Shown: positions 1 to 8,108 of the stretch, in pieces
How the letters are laid out: each line of letters starts with the position of its first letter
How positions within the stretch are numbered: the stretch's first letter is position 1
DNA from: Phormidium ambiguum IAM M-71
GTDB lineage: Bacteria > Cyanobacteriota > Cyanobacteriia > Cyanobacteriales > Aerosakkonemataceae
Reading direction: 5' to 3'
Length of the DNA stretch: 64,000 nt
Assembly (NCBI RefSeq): GCF_001904725.1
Contig: NZ_MRCE01000029.1
Coordinates: forward strand, 1 to 64,000
The notes under the pieces: model-generated
Told to the model about the DNA's origin: nothing
Database searches by the model: none
Seen by the model: only the letters and a program-made list of their open reading frames with translations
Made by a program: the position numbers and the translations under genes

Positions 1-55
1 CCTTCTGCCTTCTGCCTTCTGCCTTCTGCCTTCTGCCTTCTGCCTTCTGCCTTCT
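1..55. repeat. Tandem heptamer repeat (CCTTCTG)n
   Basis: The first 55 bases are almost eight perfect head-to-tail copies of the 7-mer CCTTCTG, and the array runs off the left edge of the window. Heptameric short tandem repeats of this kind are common in intergenic DNA of filamentous cyanobacteria. There are no spacers, so this is not a CRISPR array. The true array length is unknown because the window cuts it. Confidence 0.9.
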
Positions 56-141
56 AAAATACTGAACATTTCCAGAACTTTCCTGTAACGACAAAGACTC
101 CTGCATCAAAGAAACTGAAATTAGTTGCAAGGAGTTTTCTT

Positions 142-1353
142 ATGTCGCTACTTATTGATAACAAAATCACCAATTCATTAAACGGTAAAAATACTAAATC
201 CAGCCTCAGCCAATATTTGCAAGGAGTGCAACATTTTGGCATTACCGTTGATGACATGGAAAAAGCTTTAGAATTTTATGTTGGGATTCTGGGGGGCAAA
301 GTTGCGATCGGCGGTAATGGATTTTACGGCGAAGATTTGCAAAATTTGATGTTTCAAAAAGAACAATTAGAAGCCATTGAAAAAGGTATCAGTCCCAAAT
401 GTATTGGTGTTCCTAACATTCTCAATGGTGCAGAAGAAGCATTAGATGTGCGATTCATTTCTTTTGGTAACACCTGTGTTGAAGTAATCCATTTTCGGGA
501 TGCCAAACTAAACTATAAAGCCCCAAATATTTTTGCCAAAATCCCTTCTTCTGTCGGTTATGCTAATGCACCGCACATTTCTTTTCACGTTAAAGATGAT
601 GTAGATTTGAATGAATTTGCTAAGTTGTTGGAAGAAGAATGTCAAAGACGAGGTTTGACTGAAGTTGTAGTGAATAAAATTATCACCGTTAACACAGAAG
701 CAGAGAGAAGGAAAGCGGGATTGCACTACGCTAAAACCGTTTTTCCTCCCGGAGAATTCGACGGTTGGGCATTATTTTACTGCAAAGGGCCAAATGGCGA
801 ACAGTTAGAATTTAACCAAGTTACTCGTACAACTTTGGCTAATTTTAAAAGAGCGCAACAAGAATACAACCAAGAAGTAGGCAGAGACTTTGTTTGGGCT
901 TCTGATGCTGTACAGGGTAGCACCTCTGTTAATAATAACAATAGTAATTGGGAATGGCCTCATACAAAAAAATGGCCTAAATTTTCTGGTTCTAAAATCG
1001 ACATTCTCAAGCAATTATTTTTAGCTGGAGAAGCGATGAATATTAACAATTTTGTGCAGTTTTTTACTGAAGATGCTCATTACCAATTTGGCAATTTTCC
1101 TGTAGTTTATGGACATCAAGGAATCAAAGATTCTTCAATGGCATTTTTGGAAAATTGCGAAGGTTTGCATCATCATTTAACGAATATGTGGCAAATGTCA
1201 GAAGAATTAGTGATTGTTGAAATGATCAATACTTATGTCCGTCATGATGGCAAAATTTTTACTTTGCCTTGCGGTGATACTGTACGTTTTCGAGGTGACA
1301 AGATTTGTGACATGAGAATTTATATGGATATTGCACCTCTGTTTTCTGAGTAA
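142..1353 (+). CDS. VOC-domain / SnoaL-like domain fusion protein
   Basis: 403-residue soluble protein with two recognisable parts. Residues about 25-235 look like a vicinal-oxygen-chelate (glyoxalase/dioxygenase-type) module: an opening HFGITV strand with His31, then His145 in APHISFHV and Glu223 in EQLEFNQ, the spacing expected of a metal-binding VOC pair. Residues about 285-400 look like a SnoaL/NTF2-type cone (MNINNFVQFFTEDAHYQFG and a GHQGI turn). A linker rich in Asn joins them. The ATG is preceded by AGGAG at the right distance. The next gene, 250 bp downstream on the same strand, is a stand-alone SnoaL-like protein, so the two may act on related substrates. Substrate and reaction cannot be told from the sequence; isomerase, lyase and dioxygenase activities all occur in these folds. 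Confidence 0.75.
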   Translation: MSLLIDNKITNSLNGKNTKSSLSQYLQGVQHFGITVDDMEKALEFYVGILGGKVAIGGNGFYGEDLQNLMFQKEQLEAIEKGISPKCIGVPNILNGAEEALDVRFISFGNTCVEVIHFRDAKLNYKAPNIFAKIPSSVGYANAPHISFHVKDDVDLNEFAKLLEEECQRRGLTEVVVNKIITVNTEAERRKAGLHYAKTVFPPGEFDGWALFYCKGPNGEQLEFNQVTRTTLANFKRAQQEYNQEVGRDFVWASDAVQGSTSVNNNNSNWEWPHTKKWPKFSGSKIDILKQLFLAGEAMNINNFVQFFTEDAHYQFGNFPVVYGHQGIKDSSMAFLENCEGLHHHLTNMWQMSEELVIVEMINTYVRHDGKIFTLPCGDTVRFRGDKICDMRIYMDIAPLFSE

Positions 1354-1415
1354 GTATCCATGTAAGTTGTTGTGCTGTCTTCTACCAATTATCTATGAAG
1401 ATGCGCTACACGGAA

Positions 1416-1451
1416 CCCCACCCCAAACCCCTCCCCGTAAACGGGGAGGGG
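1416..1451. repeat. Dispersed CCCCACCCC/GGGGAGGGG hairpin element, copy 1
   Basis: A C-rich lead (CCCCACCCCAAACCCCTCC) is followed by a hairpin with CTCCCCGT and ACGGGGAG arms. A near-identical copy is at 14245-14280, and a larger variant at 34529-34586. Copies 1 and 2 also share the following CAATGATT. It lies after the VOC/SnoaL gene and may act as a structured 3' end, but it has no T-tract. Just downstream, at 1498-1516, is an AGCGCTGAAGCGC palindrome that recurs inverted at 61910-61929. Confidence 0.8.
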
Positions 1452-1601
1452 CAATGATTCAGGGCAATTTTACCGAGAATTGGATTCGCTAAAGAAAAGC
1501 GCTGAAGCGCAACAACGTACATTTTTGAATTACCAGTTGCCTAAGTCTGATACATTTTACTTGTAATCAAAGTATAGTGAATTTGTTTAGGAGAAAAAAC
1601 A

Positions 1602-2069
1602 ATGGATGTAGAACAAGTAGCTCTGGAAGTTAGAGACAGATTAGAAATAGCTGATGCTGTATATCGTTTTGTTGCAGGTATTGACTTTAATGATGATGAA
1701 TTGTTTGTTTCTGCTTTTGCGCCTGATGCTATTGTTGATGTGACATCAAATAATCAGATGTGGGGGACTGAATATCCAATTTTTGAAGGGCGTGATACTA
1801 TTCTCCAAGTATTTAAGAGTTCAGTTTTTTCACTTGATACAACGCACGCTGTTAGCAATCCTCGTGCCAAGATAGATGATGATACGGCGACACTTCATAC
1901 TATTACGGAAGCGCAACATTTTCCGCCGAACGATCGCACAAGGCATTGCTTAATTAAAAGTCATTATCATGTAAATTTAGTGCGCGATCGCACTCGCTGG
2001 GTAATAACTAAGTTAGTAATCAATAGTGTTTGGTTTACTGGCGATCCAAACATTTTAGTCGGGAAATGA
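1602..2069 (+). CDS. SnoaL-like (NTF2-fold) domain protein
   Basis: 155-residue single-domain protein of the polyketide-cyclase-like/SnoaL_4 type. It has an N-terminal helical start (VRDRLEIADAVYRF), the acidic stretch DFNDDELFVSAFAPDAIVDV, a GRDTI turn, then a His-rich strand (ATLHTITEAQH) and a final sheet ending in W-F. Proteins of this fold serve as small isomerases, dehydratases or ligand-binding modules. A good ribosome site (TAGGAG) sits nine bases before ATG. It follows the VOC/SnoaL fusion gene on the same strand but 248 bp away, with a hairpin repeat in between, so co-transcription is uncertain. No specific substrate can be assigned. Confidence 0.75.
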   Translation: MDVEQVALEVRDRLEIADAVYRFVAGIDFNDDELFVSAFAPDAIVDVTSNNQMWGTEYPIFEGRDTILQVFKSSVFSLDTTHAVSNPRAKIDDDTATLHTITEAQHFPPNDRTRHCLIKSHYHVNLVRDRTRWVITKLVINSVWFTGDPNILVGK

Positions 2070-2172
2070 TAGTTAGGAAATGTGTTTAGTAAATAAATTT
2101 GCGCCTCAACTCAACTTTTAGCGATAATTACGGTACGACCCTGTAAACCGTAAATATGGAAATCCTCGACTC

Positions 2173-5100
2173 ATGATGGAATTTGAGGAAGGCTTAAAAG
2201 TTGCAGACGAGGCTTTTTTTCTTAGCGTCGGTAGAAGATTAACAGAGGTAGAAAGTGCTATTTTACGCGGTTCTTGGCAAGGTCTAACTTATGAGCAAAT
2301 TTCCGACCTTAGCAGCTATTCTGTTAGTTATCTGAAGCGAGATATTGGGCCAAAATTGTGGAAATTGCTTTCGGAAGCGTTGGGTGAGGAGGTGAGTAAA
2401 AGCAATTTTCGACCTGCTTTAGAACGCAAATGGCGATCGCTTTTAAGCACACAAGTAATAACAACTGTTCCTGTTACCAATCGCTGTCAAGATTGGGGAG
2501 AAGCGATCGATGTGTCTATTTTTTATGGTCGTACTTCTGAATTAACTAAATTATCACAATGGATTTTACAAGATAATTGTCGATTAATTTGTTTGTTAGG
2601 AATGGGAGGAATCGGAAAAACTGCTTTATCAGTAAAGTTATCCCAGCAAATTAAAGATGAATTTGATTATGTAATTTGGCGCAGTCTTCGCAATGCGCCA
2701 CCTTTAGAAAATCTGCTTAACGAATTAGTTTTGTTTCTCTCCCATCAGCAAGATAACAAAGCAGAATTATGTCAATTAATCAAATATTTGCGTTCTCATC
2801 GTTGCTTAATAATTTTGGATAATTTGGAAACAATTTTAAATGCCGATCGCGCTGGACATTATCGATCGGGATATGAAAATTATGGCGAATTACTACAAGT
2901 CATTGGGGAAACTCCTCATTCAAGTTGTATAGTTGTTACTAGTCGGGAAAAACCTGCGGAAGTTGCTACTTTTGAAGGAGTAGAATTAGCAGTACGTTCT
3001 TTGAGATTAAGCGGATTACAAGCAGAAGCGGAACAATTATTTGCAGTAAAAGGTTTATTTGGTTCCAATACTGATAAACAAAAACTAATAGAATGCTATG
3101 GGGGAAATCCTTTAGCTTTAAAAATTGTTTCCACTTCTATTCAAGACTTATTTGATGGAAATATTAGCGAATTTTTAGCCCAAGATACACCGCTTTTTAA
3201 TGGTGTACGTCGGCTTTTAGATCAACAATTTAACCGCCTTTCTTCTAACGAACAAACGATAATGTATTGGTTGGCAATTAATCGAGAATGGACAACAGTT
3301 TCTGAGTTGTATGAAGATATTTGTCCACCAATTTCTCGCGCTAAGTTGTTGGAAACCTTAGAAGCTTTAAGTTGGCGTAACTTAATTGAAAAACAATCGG
3401 GTAGCTATACTCAACAACCTGTTGTTATGGAATATGTGAGCGATCGCCTAACCGAAACTATAGCTGAAGAACTTCTCAGAAAAAATTTATCGTTATTTAT
3501 TAATTACGCATTACTAAAAACTAATGTTAAAGATTATATTAGAGAAAGCCAAATTCGTATAATTTTAGAACCAATTATTAATAAAATATGGAAATACTTT
3601 AACAATAAAACCGCAGTAGAACAACTATTAAAGCAAATTCTTGATTTACTTAAATCCCAAAAAAAAGGCTCATTTGGTTATAGTTGTGGAAATCTCATCA
3701 ACCTTTTTCGTTACCTAGAAACGGATTTAACTGATTATGATTTTTCTAATTTAGAATTTCGCCAAGCTTATCTTTTAGATGTAAACTTACATAACGTTAA
3801 TTTTAGTAATAGTGATTTTTATAAATCAACCTTTAATCAAGCTTTTGGTAGTATTGTATCTGTTGATTTTAGCCCAAATGGAGAACTAGTAGCGAGTGGC
3901 GAAGCTAAAGGCGAAATTTATCTTTGGTCGCTGGATCATGCGCTCAATTCTGCCAGTAGTAGCTGTCAACCATTATTAACTTTAAAGGGTCATACAACTT
4001 GGGTTTGGTCAATTAAATTTAGCCCTTTAGGACAAATCATTGCTAGTGGCGGCGAGGATCAAACCATGAGAATTTGGGATGTTTCTACAGGCCAATGTTT
4101 ACAAATTTTACGGGAACATACAAGTGCAATTTTGTCCGTTTCCTTTAGTCCTAATGGTCAAATATTGGCTACCAGTAGTGCAGATTCTACAGTAAAAATT
4201 TGGGATCTTAATACGAAAACTTGTTTGCACACTTTTTCTGGTAATACTAATCAAAATCGTACTGTTTTTATTAGTCCTGATGGAAAATTAGTTGCCAGTG
4301 GTAGTGCGGATCAAACTATTAGAATTTGGGAGATTAATAGTGGTGGATTGTTAAAGGTTTTAACCGGACACCAAGGACAAATTTGGACAATTGATTTTCA
4401 TCCAAATGGCAAATTAATTGCTAGTGGTAGTCATGATAAAACTATTAAAATTTGGGATGTTAACACTGGCGAATGTTTAAAAACTTTACTGGGACATCAC
4501 GGCGCAATTTGGTCAATTTCTTTTAGTCCTGATGGCAAAATTATTGCCAGTGGTAGTGGCGATCGCACTATCAAAATTTGGCAAACTGAAACAGGCGAAT
4601 GTTTAAAAACTTTCCCAGGACATACTAACTTAATTTGGTCAGTTGCTTTTAGTCCTGATGGAAGAACGATCGCTAGCGGTAGCGAGGATCAAACTATGAA
4701 ACTTTGGGATGTACAAACTGGTCAAGCATTAAGAACTTTTCAAGGTTATGCTATTCAAATTTGGTCAGTTTGTTTTAGTCCTAACGATCAAATGTTAGCT
4801 AGTTGTGGCACAGATTCAACTATTAGAATTTGGAATTATCATACAGGGGAATGTTTGAAAACTCTGCAAAAGAAATTTACTAGTTGGATGGTATGTCTTG
4901 CTTTCAGTCCCAACGGTAAAATTATGGTTAGTGGTAGTGCTGATTGTCATATTAGAATTTGGGATGTAAATACAGATGAATGTTTACATAGTTACCCAGC
5001 ACATACTAGTTGGGTAACTTCTGTATGTTTTAGTCCAGATGGTCAATATTTGGCTAGTAGTAGTATGGATCAAACGATTAAAATCTGGGATATGACTACT

Positions 5101-5733
5101 AATAAATGTATCCAAGATTGGCAGGTACACACTAATTGGATTTGGTCAATTTCTTGGAGTCCTGATGGTAAATACTTGGCTAGCGGTAGTTTAGATAAAA
5201 CCGTAAAAATTTTGGACGCAAATACAGGGAAATGTTTGCAAACTTTAGTAGGTCATACTAATTGGATTTGGTCAGTTGTTTTTAGTCCAGATAGTACAAT
5301 TGTTGCTAGTAGTAGTAGCGATCAAACAATCAGAATATGGGATCTAAATACTGGGGAAAGCTTACAGGTTTTTTCTGGGCACACTAATCAAATAGTTGGA
5401 GTCAGATTTAGTCCTGATGGTAAATTAATTGCTAGTACTGGCGCAGATCAAACAGTGAGAATTTGGGATATACATACAGGAAAGTGTTTGAAAGTTATGC
5501 AAGGACATACTAATCAAATACGTTGTCTGGCTTTTTCTATTGGGGGAAATGCGATCGCCAGTGGCAGCGCTGATGGAACAATTAAAATTTGGGACGTGCA
5601 AACAGGTGAATGTTTAAGAACTTTACAAGCAAAAAGACCTTATGAAGGCATGAATATTACTGGAATAACTGGTTTGAATGAAGCTGAAAAATCCACTTTA
5701 AAAGCTTTAGGTGCAGTAGTTTATCATTATTAA
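2173..5733 (+). CDS. STAND NTPase with HTH-like N-terminus, NB-ARC core and 14 WD40 repeats
   Basis: 1186 residues. Residues 1-95 are the small helical domain found at the start of many cyanobacterial NB-ARC proteins (RLTEVESAILRGSWQGLTYE followed by YLKRDIGPKLWKLL). An NB-ARC ATPase follows: Walker A GMGGIGKT at residues 143-150, Walker B ILDN with Asp216, and a TSRE sensor motif. A short pentapeptide-like spacer (DFSNLEF, NVNFSNSDF) leads to 14 WD40 units from about residue 559 onward, enough for two seven-blade propellers, most ending in IWD. STAND proteins are signal-triggered switches: the repeat propellers sense a ligand and the ATPase oligomerises. There is no recognisable effector enzyme, and the N-terminal domain probably recruits a partner. 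It stands alone between unrelated genes. A role in defence or developmental signalling is inference. Confidence 0.9.
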   Translation: MMEFEEGLKVADEAFFLSVGRRLTEVESAILRGSWQGLTYEQISDLSSYSVSYLKRDIGPKLWKLLSEALGEEVSKSNFRPALERKWRSLLSTQVITTVPVTNRCQDWGEAIDVSIFYGRTSELTKLSQWILQDNCRLICLLGMGGIGKTALSVKLSQQIKDEFDYVIWRSLRNAPPLENLLNELVLFLSHQQDNKAELCQLIKYLRSHRCLIILDNLETILNADRAGHYRSGYENYGELLQVIGETPHSSCIVVTSREKPAEVATFEGVELAVRSLRLSGLQAEAEQLFAVKGLFGSNTDKQKLIECYGGNPLALKIVSTSIQDLFDGNISEFLAQDTPLFNGVRRLLDQQFNRLSSNEQTIMYWLAINREWTTVSELYEDICPPISRAKLLETLEALSWRNLIEKQSGSYTQQPVVMEYVSDRLTETIAEELLRKNLSLFINYALLKTNVKDYIRESQIRIILEPIINKIWKYFNNKTAVEQLLKQILDLLKSQKKGSFGYSCGNLINLFRYLETDLTDYDFSNLEFRQAYLLDVNLHNVNFSNSDFYKSTFNQAFGSIVSVDFSPNGELVASGEAKGEIYLWSLDHALNSASSSCQPLLTLKGHTTWVWSIKFSPLGQIIASGGEDQTMRIWDVSTGQCLQILREHTSAILSVSFSPNGQILATSSADSTVKIWDLNTKTCLHTFSGNTNQNRTVFISPDGKLVASGSADQTIRIWEINSGGLLKVLTGHQGQIWTIDFHPNGKLIASGSHDKTIKIWDVNTGECLKTLLGHHGAIWSISFSPDGKIIASGSGDRTIKIWQTETGECLKTFPGHTNLIWSVAFSPDGRTIASGSEDQTMKLWDVQTGQALRTFQGYAIQIWSVCFSPNDQMLASCGTDSTIRIWNYHTGECLKTLQKKFTSWMVCLAFSPNGKIMVSGSADCHIRIWDVNTDECLHSYPAHTSWVTSVCFSPDGQYLASSSMDQTIKIWDMTTNKCIQDWQVHTNWIWSISWSPDGKYLASGSLDKTVKILDANTGKCLQTLVGHTNWIWSVVFSPDSTIVASSSSDQTIRIWDLNTGESLQVFSGHTNQIVGVRFSPDGKLIASTGADQTVRIWDIHTGKCLKVMQGHTNQIRCLAFSIGGNAIASGSADGTIKIWDVQTGECLRTLQAKRPYEGMNITGITGLNEAEKSTLKALGAVVYHY

Positions 5734-6021
5734 ATGAAGTAGATAACCCTGTACAATGTAACTGTCAGAACTTATCTAAAGCATCTTTAATTCTGACTAA
5801 ATTCTGTTCGTTATCGATCGCATTACCCGGATTAATTTGATTTCATTCATTCACAAAATTTTTAAGATATATTTAGTATATCTTGCTAATGTATCGGCAG
5901 TATTTCGATCGGACATTAAGAAAAATGTGCGATCGCTGATTAGCTAAGAGTTATATGTTAAATATTTTCCTAATTGATCTAAATCATAGTTGTTAGTATT
6001 GCAGTTTTAAAGGAGAAAACG

Positions 6022-8040
6022 GTGGATACTGATTATCCTAGAGTTCCGCGATCGATAATGAATGCCAATCAAGATGAGGATGAGTCTCCCATTGCAATGG
6101 AAATTAAAGGAACTCTACCTAACGATTTGCAAGGTCACGTATTCATCATTGCACCATCTGGGCTGCCATTTGAAGACGGAACTGCATTCTTAAATGGTAA
6201 CGGGATGATTTATCGACTTGACTTTGATCGCCCAGGTGAAGCGAAATTGCAGCGGAAGCTGGCAAATTCACCAGATTACTGTGCCGATACAGCAACTCAA
6301 AATATCGAGTTGCTAAAGTTCCAAAATTATGGAATTGTCAGATTTTCTTGGTTGCTTGGCTCTCGCAATCAATTAAATACAGCCTTTCTGCCGATGAAAT
6401 TTTCTGGAGAGCAAAATGAGCGATTGCTCGTAACTTACGATGCAGGTCGTCCCTACGAAATCGATACAAAAACCTTAAAGACAGTAACACCAGTTGGGAA
6501 TTTGGAAGAATGGGAAGCAGAGATTACTAAGCCAAAGTACCCATTGCCACTAATTTTAAGTACAGCACATCCTGTCTTTGATGTTCACAAAAGTCAGATG
6601 TTTACGGTAAATTACGGCAGATCGATGTTAAATTTATTGGGAATAATTGTTAAAGGAACTGAGGCGATAATTTCCGCTATTAAACTTAATAAAAATCTAA
6701 CCGATCGAGAAAGACAAAAGCCAATTTCTATATTTTCCAGACTTGAATTACTTTTAAGGATTGCTTGTAATTTAAAAAATCCCGATCGTAACTTTGTTAT
6801 TTTGATGCGCTGGGATGGTACCAACGGTCTAAAAAAATGGAAATTAGTTAAATCAGATAACTCGCCAGTAAAACTCAGCCAAAGTATACATCAGATTGGA
6901 TTAACAGAAGATTATGTGGTGTTGATGGATACAGCCTTTGTTACTGGGATTGAACAGGTAGTAAACAACTTTCCAGACCTTCCAATATTAGACGAAAGGA
7001 GATTGTTCGCTCGTCGGCCATCACCAAATTCTATACTCTACATTGTGCGCCGCGACGACCTGAAAGAAGATCGGTCAACTGTAGTGGCACACCAAGTAAC
7101 AATTCCTCGTGAAGCCGCTCACTTTTTAGTAGACTATGAAAATCCCAACAACAAAATTACACTTCATATTGCCCACATTTGTGCTTGGGATATTGCCGAA
7201 TGGCTGCGTCGTGCAGATAAATTCCCTAAAGAAAATAGCCTTGTACCGAGTGATTTACTGGGAACGCAACAGGGTCAAATGGACATCAGCCAGATGGGAA
7301 GACATATTATAGATGTTAATAAATTAGGAGAAAGTGAACCGCTAATTGAGTCAACATTTATGTCCCATTCTCTTTGCACTTGGGGGCCTGGATTGTGTAC
7401 CTATTCGCCATCTTTAGGTATGACTCCAAATAAGCTTGATAATATTTATTGGGTTTCTTTCGGACTTTGGAAGGAGTTAACAATTCAGTTTATGTACGAT
7501 ATGTACAAACATTATAAATACAGACAAGTGCCATTAGACAAACTTCTTAAACTAGCTGAACAAGGCGTGCCATCTTGCCTGTATCGATTGCACACTCTGT
7601 CAATGACAATACCTGATTACTACCAATGTGAAAAAGGTTATTTGTTACTTTCACCACAGTTTGTCCCGCGTCTTAATAGCGAAGAAAGTTCAACTAACGG
7701 TTATATTGTGTGTACCGCTTTCACTCCAGAGCGCGATGAAATTTGGATTTTCGATGCCGAAAAGCTAAATAAAGGCCCAATATGTAAGTTATCTCATCCT
7801 ACATTGAATATTGGGCTATCCTTGCACACAGCATGGTTGAACAATATCACTGAGCGTCAAGCTAGTTACAAGATTCCTGTCAAAGAAGATTACCAATCCT
7901 TAGTGAATAATTGGCTCGAATTTATAGATACGTTGAAGACTCTAAAGGAGCAAGATAAACACCAGATTAAAAAAGAAATTAAAGAACTATTTGAACAAGA
8001 AATTTACACAAATTGTGAATCTGATATTATGTCCGCTTAA
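6022..8040 (+). CDS. Carotenoid oxygenase family protein (RPE65/CCD type)
   Basis: 672-residue non-haem iron oxygenase of the carotenoid-cleavage family. The beta-propeller iron site is visible as four conserved His: His183 (TAHPVFD), His290 (SIHQIG), one of His382/His385 (LHIAHICAWD), and His602 (SLHTAWL). The N-terminal GNGMIYRLDF block, typical of the family, is also present. These enzymes split double bonds in carotenoids, apocarotenals or stilbenes. At 672 residues it is longer than the roughly 480-500 usual for bacterial apocarotenoid oxygenases; the extra length is in mid-protein insertions and a charged C-terminal helix. The start is GTG with AGGAGA seven bases upstream; no ATG fits better. 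The substrate is not predictable from sequence. Confidence 0.88.
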   Translation: MDTDYPRVPRSIMNANQDEDESPIAMEIKGTLPNDLQGHVFIIAPSGLPFEDGTAFLNGNGMIYRLDFDRPGEAKLQRKLANSPDYCADTATQNIELLKFQNYGIVRFSWLLGSRNQLNTAFLPMKFSGEQNERLLVTYDAGRPYEIDTKTLKTVTPVGNLEEWEAEITKPKYPLPLILSTAHPVFDVHKSQMFTVNYGRSMLNLLGIIVKGTEAIISAIKLNKNLTDRERQKPISIFSRLELLLRIACNLKNPDRNFVILMRWDGTNGLKKWKLVKSDNSPVKLSQSIHQIGLTEDYVVLMDTAFVTGIEQVVNNFPDLPILDERRLFARRPSPNSILYIVRRDDLKEDRSTVVAHQVTIPREAAHFLVDYENPNNKITLHIAHICAWDIAEWLRRADKFPKENSLVPSDLLGTQQGQMDISQMGRHIIDVNKLGESEPLIESTFMSHSLCTWGPGLCTYSPSLGMTPNKLDNIYWVSFGLWKELTIQFMYDMYKHYKYRQVPLDKLLKLAEQGVPSCLYRLHTLSMTIPDYYQCEKGYLLLSPQFVPRLNSEESSTNGYIVCTAFTPERDEIWIFDAEKLNKGPICKLSHPTLNIGLSLHTAWLNNITERQASYKIPVKEDYQSLVNNWLEFIDTLKTLKEQDKHQIKKEIKELFEQEIYTNCESDIMSA

Positions 8041-8108
8041 TTAGCTATACTGTAGACGTTGCATACTAGTCTCTACACAATTATTTTTTATTTTCAAAGG
8101 TAGCAATT

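Noticed and set aside
1-55. Possible CRISPR array
   Set aside because: Pure head-to-tail 7-mers without spacers.
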